A DNA stretch of 64,000 bases from assembly GCF_001701025.1 (NCBI RefSeq), contig NZ_CP016793.1:9796001-9860000 (forward strand), given 5' to 3'. The notes below the pieces were generated by a model. That model searched no databases. It was not told the DNA's origin and saw nothing but the letters and a program-made list of their open reading frames with translations. The DNA is from Lentzea guizhouensis. GTDB taxonomy: Bacteria > Actinomycetota > Actinomycetes > Mycobacteriales > Pseudonocardiaceae. Shown piece after piece: positions 8,184-18,275 of the stretch; position 1 is the first letter of the stretch, and the number at the start of each line of letters is the position of its first letter. Position numbers and translations under genes: made by a program.

Positions 8184-9569
8184 ATGACCTCGATCGACCC
8201 CGCGGAGCTGGAAGTCTGCCTGCGCGTGCTGGCACAGGTCGAGGACCTGCCCGCGGAACACGAGGACGCGGTGCGCGTCCGCCTGGCCACCGCCAAGATC
8301 TTCAAGGCCGCCAAGAAGCACCGCAAGTCCGAGCGCAGGGCCGCCATCACCGCCAACGACCGGGCCGTGACGTCGCTCACCGCCACCGGGTCGCCGGAGC
8401 GCATCGACGACGAGACGCAGGGCCTGCCGCTGGTCTCGAACGCACCCGGCGCCACCGCCGGCACGCTGCTGCGGGCCCGGTCCTGCTACACCTGCCGCAA
8501 GCGGTTCGTCGAGGTCGACGCCTTCTACCACCAGCTCTGCCCGGACTGCGCGCGCTTCAACCACGGCAAGCGCGATGCCCGCACGGATCTGACCGGCCGC
8601 CGCGCGTTGCTGACCGGCGGCCGCGCGAAGATCGGCATGTACATCGCGCTGCGACTGCTGCGTGACGGCGCCCACACCACGATCACCACCCGGTTCCCGA
8701 AGGACGCGGCGCGGCGGTTCGCGCAGATGCCCGACGCGGACGAGTGGATCGACCGGCTGCGCGTCGTCGGCATCGACCTGCGCGACCCGGCCCAGGTGCT
8801 CGGCCTCGCGGACTCGGTGGCCGACCAGGGCCCGCTGGACATCCTCATCAACAACGCCGCGCAGACCGTGCGCCGCTCCCCCGGCGCCTACGCCCCGCTG
8901 GCCGCGGCCGAGCACGAGGCGCTGACCGGTGACGCCCGCCGCCCCGAGCTCATCACGTTCGGCGGCCACGGCCAGCTCGCCCTGCCGGGCACCGCGGTCC
9001 CGGAGGCGCACTCGGTGACCACGCTCGCGTTGATGGCGGGCGGCAAGGACATCGACGCGGGCGGCCTGGTACCGGACACCGCGGCGACGAACTCGTGGAT
9101 CCAGAACGTCGACGAGGTCGACCCGGTGGAGCTGCTGGAGGTGCAGCTGTGCAACTCCACGGCGCCGTTCCTGCTGATCTCGCGGCTGCGCGCGTCGATG
9201 GCGAAGTCGATGCACCGGCGCAAGTACGTGGTGAACGTGTCCGCGATGGAGGGCCAGTTCTCCCGCGTGTACAAGGGATCCGGCCACCCGCACACGAACA
9301 TGGCCAAGGCCGCGCTGAACATGTTGACGCGGACGAGCGCCGAGGAGATGCTGCAGACCGACGGCATCCTGATGACCGCCGTCGACACCGGGTGGATCAC
9401 CGACGAACGCCCGCACCCGATGAAGATGCGGCTGGCCGACGAGGGTTTCCACGCCCCGCTCGACCTGGTGGACGGCGCCGCCCGCGTGTACGACCCGATC
9501 GTGCGCGGCGAGGCCGGTGAGGACGTGTACGGGTGCTTCCTGAAGGACTACGCGCCCTCCGCGTGGTGA
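8184..9569 (+). CDS. SDR-fold protein with N-terminal zinc ribbon
   Basis: A 461-residue protein. Residues 1-95 are helical. A zinc ribbon follows, with CYTC (101-104) and CPDC (119-122). Residues 138-450 form a short-chain dehydrogenase fold, with the dinucleotide turn TGGRAKIG (144-151) and NNAAQ (223-227), a long insert (235-305) and a substrate-side Ser (353). The usual catalytic YxxxK is altered: Lys375 is kept in TNMAK, but the Tyr position is Thr371. It may therefore bind NAD(P) without classical dehydrogenase chemistry. From memory, similar ribbon-SDR proteins occur in other actinobacteria. The upstream frame is open but is antisense to the HAD gene; this ATG begins the recognisable protein and sits behind a TAAAAT box. 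Fold sure, activity unknown. Confidence 0.8.
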   Translation: MTSIDPAELEVCLRVLAQVEDLPAEHEDAVRVRLATAKIFKAAKKHRKSERRAAITANDRAVTSLTATGSPERIDDETQGLPLVSNAPGATAGTLLRARSCYTCRKRFVEVDAFYHQLCPDCARFNHGKRDARTDLTGRRALLTGGRAKIGMYIALRLLRDGAHTTITTRFPKDAARRFAQMPDADEWIDRLRVVGIDLRDPAQVLGLADSVADQGPLDILINNAAQTVRRSPGAYAPLAAAEHEALTGDARRPELITFGGHGQLALPGTAVPEAHSVTTLALMAGGKDIDAGGLVPDTAATNSWIQNVDEVDPVELLEVQLCNSTAPFLLISRLRASMAKSMHRRKYVVNVSAMEGQFSRVYKGSGHPHTNMAKAALNMLTRTSAEEMLQTDGILMTAVDTGWITDERPHPMKMRLADEGFHAPLDLVDGAARVYDPIVRGEAGEDVYGCFLKDYAPSAW

Positions 9570-9634
9570 CGCACGTGTCCGAGGTACCCGTCGGACGCAC
9601 CCGAACGAGCCCTTTCGTCAGGTCATAGGGGTAT

Positions 9635-9650
9635 TTGAACACCTGTTCGA
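9635..9650. promoter_or_regulatory. Candidate LexA (SOS) box upstream of ku
   Basis: TTGAACACCTGTTCGA differs by one base from the actinobacterial SOS box TCGAAC-N4-GTTCGA and keeps the GAAC/GTTC core. It ends 13 bases before the Ku start codon, where a bound repressor would block transcription. A match with one mismatch can arise by chance, but the position in front of a DNA-repair gene adds weight. Confidence 0.55.
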
Positions 9651-9663
9651 GTACTCATTTGTC

Positions 9664-10326
9664 ATGAGGACTGTGTGGCGGGGAGCACTCCGGTTCGGCA
9701 TGACGACGATGACGGTGCGGCTGGTGTCCGCGGCGTCCGAGCACCGCGGCAGGGTGCACCTCGTGCACCGCGAGGACAGCGGCCGCGTGCGGCACCAGCA
9801 GGTGTGCGGCGAGTGCTCGCTGCGGCTGACACCCGACGACATCGGCCGCGGCTACGAGCTCGACGACGGCCGCATCGTGCAGGTGGACCCGCGCGAGCTG
9901 CCGGCGCCCGAGGAGGGCGTCATCGACGTCCAGCAGTTCGCGCCCGTCACGGACGTCGACCCGATCTCGTTGCACCGCAGTTACTACGTCGAACCGGACG
10001 ACCTCTCGGTGCGCTCGTACGTGCTGCTGCGCGAGACCCTGGAACGCACCAAGACCGCGGCCGTCGTGAAGTTCGGGCTGCGCGGCAAGGACACGCTCGC
10101 GGCGATCCGGCAGCAGGCGGGCGTGCTGGTGCTGCACACGCTGCTGTGGCCGGACGAGGTGCGCGAGCCGCACTTCGCGTTCCTGCACCGCGACACCGAG
10201 GTGCGCACCGGGGAACTGGCGGCCGCGGCGGCCCTGGTGCGGGCGCAGACCCGGCCGTTCCGGCCGCACGACTACCCGAACTCCAGCCACGAGGCGTTGC
10301 TCAGGCTGGTGGAGGCGAACGCCTAG
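9664..10326 (+). CDS. ku: Short Ku protein (DNA double-strand-break end binding)
   Basis: A 220-residue member of the bacterial Ku family, which forms a ring dimer on broken DNA ends and recruits LigD for end joining. The N-terminal signature WRGALRFGMTTMTVRLVSA is clear, as are the core motifs VGE-like VCGEC, GYELDDGRIV, VEPDDL and FGLRGKDTLAAIRQ, LLWPDEVREP. Typical bacterial Ku proteins have about 270 residues or more; this one stops soon after the core, so the basic C-terminal extension that aids LigD recruitment is missing. It may be a second Ku. No ligD is in the window. A LexA-like site precedes it, and a diverged copy of its last 12 codons lies about 70 bases downstream. Confidence 0.85.
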   Translation: MRTVWRGALRFGMTTMTVRLVSAASEHRGRVHLVHREDSGRVRHQQVCGECSLRLTPDDIGRGYELDDGRIVQVDPRELPAPEEGVIDVQQFAPVTDVDPISLHRSYYVEPDDLSVRSYVLLRETLERTKTAAVVKFGLRGKDTLAAIRQQAGVLVLHTLLWPDEVREPHFAFLHRDTEVRTGELAAAAALVRAQTRPFRPHDYPNSSHEALLRLVEANA

Positions 10327-10334
10327 CCCGCGGG

Positions 10335-10373
10335 CGGGCGACCCGCGTATCGGGGATGAACGCGGGTCGCCCG
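10335..10373 (+). terminator. Perfect 13-bp hairpin after ku
   Basis: The arms 10335-10347 and 10361-10373 pair perfectly around a 13-base loop, 8 bases past the Ku stop. There is no T-run, as is common for actinobacterial terminators. Confidence 0.6.
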
Positions 10374-10397
10374 TCCGCATCCCTCCGGGGTCGCCGC

Positions 10398-10433
10398 GAG
10401 GCGTTGCTCAAGGGCGTGCCGGCGAACGTCTAG
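10398..10433 (+). repeat. Remnant duplicate of the ku 3' end
   Basis: These 36 bases match the last 36 bases of ku (10291-10326) at 29 positions. Read in the same way they encode EALLKGVPANV-stop against EALLRLVEANA-stop in Ku. The copy starts 107 bases after the original, beyond the terminator hairpin. Its stop codon is also the start of the TAGCAT box of the helicase gene. Confidence 0.6.
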
Positions 10434-10436
10434 CAT
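10431..10436 (+). promoter_or_regulatory. TAGCAT -10 box, leaderless start of the helicase gene
   Basis: TAGCAT lies eight bases before the helicase ATG and no ribosome-binding site is present, the pattern of a leaderless transcript. It would let the helicase be made independently of ku. Confidence 0.45.
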
Positions 10437-10444
10437 CGGCGGTC

Positions 10445-13315
10445 ATGCTCGCCAGTCCGTCCGACCTCGTCGACCTGCTCGAGTGCGAGCACCGCAGCTT
10501 CCTGGGGCGGACGGAGCGGCGCGGGGACCCGGACGAGCTGGCCGGCGCCGCCGAACGCACGGCCGCCGAGATCCGGGCCGGGGCCGAGATCATCGAGAAC
10601 GCCGTCTTCTTCGACGGCGTCTTCCACTGCACGGTGTCGACGCTGGTGCGCACGGACTCCGGTTACGAACCGTGCGAGGACGCTGCCGAGGCCACTCCTC
10701 TGGCCGTGCTGAACCTCACCGCGGCGGCCCAGTCGCTGGGTGCCGAGCGCGCGCACCTGCTCGTGGACGGCCGCAGGACGACGTTCCGGGTCGCCGACTT
10801 CGCGCCGTTGCTGGGGCGGCTGCGCACTCGGCTCGCGAAGCCGGGACCGGCGCCGACGCGCTCGTGGGGTGACGTGCGGCCCGCCTGCACCGGGTGCCGG
10901 TTCGCCCGGCACTGCGCGTCCGGGCGGGAGGAGGCCCGCGACCTGTCGCTCGTGGCCGGTCTGCGCGCTGACCAGCGGCGGAAGCTAGTTTCGGTTGGCA
11001 TTGAAACAATCGATGCGCTAGCGGCGACCGAGGAACGCCCGGCCACCCTCTCCCCCGCGAGCTTCACCGCGCTGGCCGCCCAAGCCCGGTTGCAGGTGCA
11101 GCAGGAGCGCACCGGCGTGACGACCTACGAGGTCGTGGCGCCCGAGGCGTTGCAGAACCTGCCGGAGCCGGCCGAGGACGACGTGTTCCTGGAGGTCGAC
11201 GGCGACACGTTCCGCACTCCGGGCTGGGAGGGCACGTTCGAGGAGTTCGTCGACCGCACGCCGACCGGCCGGGTCTACCACTTCACGCCGCACGACCTGG
11301 CCGCGCGGGCGGCGCGCGCGGCGACCCGTGAGTCCGAAGTGGACGAGCTGGTGCGGCGGTGCGTCGACCTCAGCGCGTTGACGCGCAGGGTGTTGCGGGT
11401 GTCCACGCGGGAGTACACGCTGCCCGCGTTGCGGCCGTTGCTGGCGGACGAGAACGCGACCCGCGGGGTGCGGGACCTGCTGGAGAAGGTGAAGCGCGAG
11501 CACGGGGTCGAGACCGCGGTCCGCGACGAGGAGCTGGACGAGGCGGCGCGGGAGAAGGCGGCCGAGCGGGCGCGGCGGATGGCGGCGCTGACCGAGCCGT
11601 TGATGGCGGAGGGGCACACGTTGTTCGCCGCGACCGTCGGCTACCACCGGCGTGAGTCGAGCCCGGCGTGGGGCGACTTCTTCCGGCAGGCCGCGGCGCC
11701 GATCTCGGACCTGGAGACGGACTCGAACTGCGCCGTGCCGATCACGCTGCGGGCCGGGGACTGGGTGCCGCCGAGCGGGCGGGTGCGCACGTCGAAGCGG
11801 CATGTGCACGCGCGGATCGACCCGGAGCGGCCGCACCCGTTCGGCGCGGGTGAGCAGGTCCGGCTGCTCTACCCCGGCAACGTCACGCGCACCGCCGTGG
11901 TGGCCGACGACAACCCGAACGAGCTGGTGCTGACCGAGAGCACGTCCGCCGAGCACGCCGAGGTGCCGCTCGCGGTGCTGCCCGGCAGCCCGGTGCCCGC
12001 GAAGCCGAAGGACGAGGCCGTCGCGGACCTCGCGCAGCAGGCCGTGGAGCTGCTCCCGCTGCTGCCGCGCAGCCCCGGCATCGACCTGCTGCTGCGCACT
12101 CCGCCCGCGCAGCCGTTGCCGCGGCACGAGGACACGGTGCAGGCGGTGATCAAGGCGGTCGACCAGCTCGACGGCGGCACGCTGGCCGTGCAGGGGCCGC
12201 CCGGCGCGGGCAAGACGTACCTCGCGACCAAGCTCGTGGCGCACCTGATCGACCAGGGCAAGACGGTGGCGGTGACGTCCACGTCGCACAAGGCCGTGGA
12301 GAACGTGCTGCGGTCGTGCTCGGGTGACGTACCGATGGCCAAGCGCCCCAAGGGCAAGCCGGAGGAGGGCGTGCCGTGGGACCAGCCGAAGGACAACGGC
12401 GCGCTGGCCCGCTGGCGCGAGGAGCACCCGGCCGGTCACCTGGTCGGCGGGACCGCGTGGACGTTCTCCAACGCGGTGATCAAGGCGCAGCCGTTCGACG
12501 TGATGATCATCGACGAGGCCGGTCAGTTCGCGCTGGCGGACGCCGTGGCGGTCGGAACGGCCGCGAAGAACCTGGTACTGCTCGGTGACCCGCAACAGCT
12601 GCCGCAGGTGGTCCAGGGAGTGCACCCGCCGGGGTCCGACGCGTCCGCGTTGGGCCATTTGCTCGGCGATTCCGATGTCATCCCCGGCCATCTGGGCTAT
12701 TTCCTCGCGGAGACCCGGCGAATGCATCCGGCGGTGTGCCGTCCGGTGTCCGAGCTGTCGTACTCCGGGCTGCTCCATTCACACCCGGTCGCGTCGGAAC
12801 GGTCGATCGAGGGCATCGATCCCGGCATCTACCTGCGCGAGGTCGACCACCGGCACAACATCACGTCGTCCACCGAGGAGGCCGACGCCGTGGTGGACAC
12901 CGTGCGGTCGCTGGTCGGTCGCACGTGGACGGACAACGGCGAGACGCGCGAACTGACCGATGCGGACGTTCTCGTCGTGGCGCCGTACAACCTGCAGGTG
13001 CGGGTGATCCGGCGGCGGCTCGCCGATGCGGGGTTCGACGAAACGCGAGTGGGCACCGTGGACCGGTTCCAGGGCCAGGAGGCGCCGGCCGTGGTGATGT
13101 CGATGACGTCGTCGTCCACCGTGGACCTGCCGCGCGGCCTGGACTTCCTCTTGTCACGCAACAGGTTGAACGTGGCGCTGTCCCGGGCGCAGGCCGTCGC
13201 CGTGGTGATCTGCTCACCGCGCCTTTTGGACGCTGATGTGCGCGGAGTGGAGCAGATGCGACTGGTGGCGGGCTTCATCGCACTAGCGGAAAACATGAGG
13301 GTTTGTTCGTGGTGA
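10445..13315 (+). CDS. UPF1-like SF1 helicase with degenerate Cas4/RecB-like N-terminus
   Basis: A 956-residue protein. The C-terminal half is a superfamily 1B helicase: Walker A GPPGAGKT (584-591), Walker B IIDEAGQ (688-694), GDPQQLPQ, ETRRMHP, APYNLQV, VDRFQGQEA and LNVALSRA. The N-terminal part matches TM0106-type RecB/Cas4-like proteins and keeps the four cysteines that would hold an Fe-S cluster (C14, C148, C151, C157). The usual DTK catalytic motif is absent, replaced by a Glu-Asp-Ala stretch near residue 80. The following RNase H-like module is shortened to about 85 residues (DVFLEVDGDTF onward) and lacks the standard DxEGDP acids. I infer a helicase that binds DNA or RNA but no longer cuts. 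It follows ku with its own start signal. About 956 residues is short for this family. Confidence 0.82.
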   Translation: MLASPSDLVDLLECEHRSFLGRTERRGDPDELAGAAERTAAEIRAGAEIIENAVFFDGVFHCTVSTLVRTDSGYEPCEDAAEATPLAVLNLTAAAQSLGAERAHLLVDGRRTTFRVADFAPLLGRLRTRLAKPGPAPTRSWGDVRPACTGCRFARHCASGREEARDLSLVAGLRADQRRKLVSVGIETIDALAATEERPATLSPASFTALAAQARLQVQQERTGVTTYEVVAPEALQNLPEPAEDDVFLEVDGDTFRTPGWEGTFEEFVDRTPTGRVYHFTPHDLAARAARAATRESEVDELVRRCVDLSALTRRVLRVSTREYTLPALRPLLADENATRGVRDLLEKVKREHGVETAVRDEELDEAAREKAAERARRMAALTEPLMAEGHTLFAATVGYHRRESSPAWGDFFRQAAAPISDLETDSNCAVPITLRAGDWVPPSGRVRTSKRHVHARIDPERPHPFGAGEQVRLLYPGNVTRTAVVADDNPNELVLTESTSAEHAEVPLAVLPGSPVPAKPKDEAVADLAQQAVELLPLLPRSPGIDLLLRTPPAQPLPRHEDTVQAVIKAVDQLDGGTLAVQGPPGAGKTYLATKLVAHLIDQGKTVAVTSTSHKAVENVLRSCSGDVPMAKRPKGKPEEGVPWDQPKDNGALARWREEHPAGHLVGGTAWTFSNAVIKAQPFDVMIIDEAGQFALADAVAVGTAAKNLVLLGDPQQLPQVVQGVHPPGSDASALGHLLGDSDVIPGHLGYFLAETRRMHPAVCRPVSELSYSGLLHSHPVASERSIEGIDPGIYLREVDHRHNITSSTEEADAVVDTVRSLVGRTWTDNGETRELTDADVLVVAPYNLQVRVIRRRLADAGFDETRVGTVDRFQGQEAPAVVMSMTSSSTVDLPRGLDFLLSRNRLNVALSRAQAVAVVICSPRLLDADVRGVEQMRLVAGFIALAENMRVCSW

Positions 13316-13445
13316 CACCTTAGCGTTGCCAGACGGTGACCTTTCACGCGCTCTGTGTTGCTAGCGTGGCGCGGTTCACCCGGTCGGGTGATTTGCTATT
13401 CAGATGCCCGCCGCCCCACGCATCAACCCTGAGCAGGAGCTTCCG

Positions 13446-14054
13446 TTGGCAAGACGAGTTCTCGGCGCGTTCGCGGTGACCGCCACCGCAGCTCTGGCGT
13501 CACTGGCGCTCGCCACCCCCGCCTCCGCGCACACCGACAACGTGACGGCCAAGTGCGACGTGAAGACCGGGAAGTCCTACCTGACCGTCGGCCTCACGCA
13601 GTACGGCAGCAAGAAGGACAACTTCCTCACGATCACGGTCGACGGCACGGCGAAGGCGCCGGTCGCGTTCCGCGAGTCCTTCAAGACGGAGACGTGGGAG
13701 TTCGACGCCACCGTCGAGCACAAGTTCAAGATCGACATCAAGGCGTACGACGACCCCGACAGCACGAAGGGCTGGTCGAAGTCGTACGACCGCTCCACCA
13801 CGGCGTGCGTCAAGCAGACCCCGCCGTCGTCCTCGGTGACGCAGCCGCCGGCGTCGTCGGCTCCGGAGGTGCCCTCGTCCTCCGCGGCAGTGCCGCCGTC
13901 CACCACCCCGGTCGCCCCGGCGCCCGGTGGCAGCACGCCGGAGCCGCCGCTCGCCGCGACCGGCGCCTCCCCGGTGTGGCTGCTGCTGTCCGGCCTCGGC
14001 CTGGTCGGTGCCGGTGCCGCCGCGCTGCTCGTCGTCCGCCGCCGCCGCGCCTGA
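13446..14054 (+). CDS. Cell-wall-anchored protein with LAXTG sortase motif
   Basis: A 202-residue exported protein. The signal peptide (ARR start, Ala/Leu core, ASA-HT) is followed by one beta-rich domain of about 100 residues, a Pro/Ser/Thr linker (about 125-165) and LAATG, a hydrophobic helix and RRRRA. This is a complete sorting signal; LAxTG is the form used by class E sortases of high-GC actinobacteria. No sortase gene lies in the window. I start it at TTG, because CAGGAG stands seven bases before it and the signal peptide then has normal length. An ATG 42 bases upstream is in frame but has no site. The domain with KKDNFLTITVDGT is not one I recognise. Confidence 0.78.
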   Translation: MARRVLGAFAVTATAALASLALATPASAHTDNVTAKCDVKTGKSYLTVGLTQYGSKKDNFLTITVDGTAKAPVAFRESFKTETWEFDATVEHKFKIDIKAYDDPDSTKGWSKSYDRSTTACVKQTPPSSSVTQPPASSAPEVPSSSAAVPPSTTPVAPAPGGSTPEPPLAATGASPVWLLLSGLGLVGAGAAALLVVRRRRA

Positions 14055-14068
14055 CGCTGTTCTGACCT

Positions 14069-14117
14069 CACGCGGGGACCTTTCGCACGCTCTGATCGTA
14101 CGAAAGGTCCCCGCGTG
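14069..14117. terminator. Bidirectional 17-bp terminator hairpin
   Basis: The arms 14069-14085 and 14101-14117 pair perfectly (CACGCGGGGACCTTTCG and its complement) around 15 bases. It sits between two convergent genes, 14 bases past one stop and 5 before the other, and ends both. Confidence 0.85.
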
Positions 14118-14122
14118 GCGTT

Positions 14123-14872
14123 TCAAAGGTCGAGGGCGGTCTCGTGCGGGTGGCCCTCGCGGATGAAGTACTCCATGCCGAACGCGTGCGCGAACGTCTC
14201 GTCGTCCAGCGACAGGAAGAACGACTGCTCGGGGATCTGCGAGGCGTGGGCCCGCATCGCCGCGCGCTTCGCGTCCAGGTACTTCGCCACGTCGACCGCG
14301 GTCGTGATCTCCGACTCCGGCACGGCGCCCTCCCCCAGCTCCGGCGGCTCCTCCACGCCTGAGCGCCGCATCGCCGCACGGAACCGCGACTCGCTCACCA
14401 TGGCCTGGTAGACGGCGGGCGTGCCGGCGATCTCCGCGGCGCGCTTGCCGACCCGGTGCACCTGGATGTGGTCGGGGTGCCCGTACCCGCCGAAGCTGTC
14501 GTAGGTGGTGAGCGCCCTGGCGTCCTCCTCCCGCAGGATCGCCGCGAGCTTCTGCGCCGCCTCCTCGACGTCCGCGGTCCAGAACGAACCGGGGCGGTCG
14601 TTGAGCTCGTCCCCCATCATCCCGGAGTCCAGGTACCCCAGGAACTCCACCCGTGCGACCCCCAGCAGGTCCGCCGCCAGGTGCGTCTCCAGCACCCGCC
14701 GCTCCCAGAGCTCCTCGCCCTCGTCGAGGAAGTCGGGCACCTCCCCGCTCTCGCCGCGGGTCGCGACGACGAGCACCACCCGGTGTCCCTCCTCGAACGC
14801 CTTCCGCATCACACCGCCCGTGACGATGCACTCGTCGTCGGGATGCGCGTGGAACGTCACCAGTGTCGCCAT
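14123..14872 (-). CDS. LmbE/PIG-L-family N-deacetylase (mycothiol-type)
   Basis: A 249-residue zinc hydrolase. AHPDDE (9-14) and GHPDHIQVH (about 153-161) supply the metal-binding His/Asp residues of the PIG-L/LmbE family. In actinobacteria these enzymes remove acetyl groups from sugar amines, as in MshB and Mca of mycothiol metabolism. RGESGEVPDFL and GYLDSGM are also typical of Mca/MshB relatives. The true substrate cannot be read; other paralogues act in antibiotic pathways. The ATG begins the conserved first strand. It is divergent from the glycosyltransferase with about 100 bases between starts. Confidence 0.85.
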   Translation of the reverse strand: MATLVTFHAHPDDECIVTGGVMRKAFEEGHRVVLVVATRGESGEVPDFLDEGEELWERRVLETHLAADLLGVARVEFLGYLDSGMMGDELNDRPGSFWTADVEEAAQKLAAILREEDARALTTYDSFGGYGHPDHIQVHRVGKRAAEIAGTPAVYQAMVSESRFRAAMRRSGVEEPPELGEGAVPESEITTAVDVAKYLDAKRAAMRAHASQIPEQSFFLSLDDETFAHAFGMEYFIREGHPHETALDL

Positions 14873-14972
14873 GACCACGACGTTACCCGCGGGTGGAACA
14901 CCGCAATCCCGCTCCGGACCTGCGCTGTTTACGCTGAGAGCGATCTTCGTGGCCGGCCTGGGGAGGCTGTTC

Positions 14973-16211
14973 GTGCGCGTCCTGTGCACAGTCGCGTTCT
15001 CCGCCCCGCACGCCCGCGCCCACCTGCCGTTGATGTCGATGCTCTCCACCCTGGGCCACGAGGTCCTGGTGGCGGGCCCCGCGAGCGTGCTGGCGGGTCT
15101 CGCCGGCGAACCCGTGCGGGTGAACGCCTGCCTGCCCGAGCTCAGCGACCAGCTCGCCGACCTCCTCGCCGGCGAACCGCTCACCCTCCCACCGGACTAC
15201 GACCCGTTCGCCGACGAGATGCTCGTGGAGCTCGCCGCGGGCCCTCACATCACCGCGGCCGTGCGCGCCCTGCTCCCGGTCGCCACCGGCTTCCGCCCCG
15301 ACCTGGTGCTGCGCGCGGGGGTCGAGTTCGCCGGCCTGCTGGTCGCGGAACGGTTGCGGATCCCCCACGTCTCCGCGCCGTCGGGCGTCGCGCACTACAT
15401 GGACCGCCTGACCCTGCTCAACGCCCTGAACGAACGCCGCGCCGAACTCGGCCTGCCCCAACCGGAATCCCTCGACTCGACCCACCGCTTCGGCCGCCTG
15501 GACGCCGTACCACCGGGGTATTCCTTCGCCCGGCAACCGATGCCCGCGGCCTTTGGTTTCCAGCAGCCGTCGCACCACTCCCCTGGGGAACGCTTGCCTC
15601 AGTGGGTGGCGGACCTCGACCCGGCGCGTCCGCTGGTGGTGGTGTCCACCTCGACCTCTGGCGGCGTGTTCGCGTCTTCGTCGGCTCTGGAGCTGTTCGA
15701 CTTCAACGCGATGCCTGCGCGGGTGTCGGAGCGGTCTCCGCTGGCGCACCTGGAGGTCGTGGCCGCGGCGTTGGCGTCGCTGGAGTGCGAGGCCGTGGTG
15801 CTGACGGGTGGGTTGCCGGTGCCGGAACAGCCTGCCGCGCACGTGCACTTCGTCGATGCGTTGCCGCAGGCGTTGTTGTTGCACAGTGCGGATCTGCTGG
15901 TGTCGCACGGGGGTTACAACTCGGTGCGCGAGGCGATGCGGGCGGGGGTGCCTTCGGTGGTGTTGCCGCTGTTGCACGACCAGATGCACAACGCGCATCG
16001 GGTGCAGCAGCTCGGGGTGGGGGTGCACGTGCGGGATTTCTCGGAGGAAGCGGTGGTTCAGGGGTGTGAGCGGGCGCTGGGGGATGCGGGGATCCGGCGC
16101 CAGGTGCGGCGGGCGCAGCGCGGGATGCTGGGAATGCCGTCGGTGTGGGAGGTGGCGGGGTTCCTGGAGCGGGTGGTGGGGAGGGGGCGGCGGGTGAAGG
16201 CGGCGTGGTGA
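14973..16211 (+). CDS. GT1-family (UGT/MGT-type) glycosyltransferase
   Basis: A 412-residue GT-B enzyme. The N-terminal half starts with the AHLPLM strand-loop used for acceptor binding. The C-terminal half holds the nucleotide-sugar site HGGYNSVREAMRAGVPSVVLPLLHDQMHNAHRV, the plant/bacterial UGT-like signature. Such enzymes glycosylate small hydrophobic molecules, often antibiotics or macrolides. It starts at GTG with GGGGAGG six bases before. No aglycone pathway lies beside it, so it may serve in self-resistance or tailoring. Codon use is normal. A strong terminator follows. Confidence 0.85.
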   Translation: MRVLCTVAFSAPHARAHLPLMSMLSTLGHEVLVAGPASVLAGLAGEPVRVNACLPELSDQLADLLAGEPLTLPPDYDPFADEMLVELAAGPHITAAVRALLPVATGFRPDLVLRAGVEFAGLLVAERLRIPHVSAPSGVAHYMDRLTLLNALNERRAELGLPQPESLDSTHRFGRLDAVPPGYSFARQPMPAAFGFQQPSHHSPGERLPQWVADLDPARPLVVVSTSTSGGVFASSSALELFDFNAMPARVSERSPLAHLEVVAAALASLECEAVVLTGGLPVPEQPAAHVHFVDALPQALLLHSADLLVSHGGYNSVREAMRAGVPSVVLPLLHDQMHNAHRVQQLGVGVHVRDFSEEAVVQGCERALGDAGIRRQVRRAQRGMLGMPSVWEVAGFLERVVGRGRRVKAAW

Positions 16212-16264
16212 CCGCAACCGTGCCGCGCTCAGACGCACACCGAGCAGGCCCCGCACACGTGAAA

Positions 16265-16301
16265 GGGCGGCGCCTGCCCGGCATCCGGGTGAGCGCCGCC
16301 C
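16265..16301. terminator. Hairpin terminator between convergent genes
   Basis: GGGCGGCGC (16265-16273) pairs with GCGCCGCCC (16293-16301) around 19 bases. It stands between the glycosyltransferase stop and the subtilase stop, serving both directions. Confidence 0.7.
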
Positions 16302-16319
16302 CTCGGCGAACACGTGGAG

Positions 16320-18110
<1,791 letters not shown>

Positions 18111-18204
18111 GTGAGGTCCTTCCACGCAGGGCCTTCGCGTGCCGTTGAGGGCGTCAGGGTTCTGAACCGGCTGCGGAGGTGGGGAGGACCGTAAGTCGCG
18201 TCAC

Positions 18205-18220
18205 ACCTGCGAAAACAGGT
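18205..18220. promoter_or_regulatory. Inverted repeat ACCTG-N6-CAGGT between subtilase and regulator
   Basis: A 5-base inverted repeat with an AT-rich 6-base centre, midway in the 165-base divergent region. It is a possible operator for the adjacent regulator. Short, so the call is weak. Confidence 0.3.
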
Positions 18221-18275
18221 CTAGCGGAGTCCGAATGGCGACACTGGCGTGTTCACGACAGGTCCACTGCGCTGA

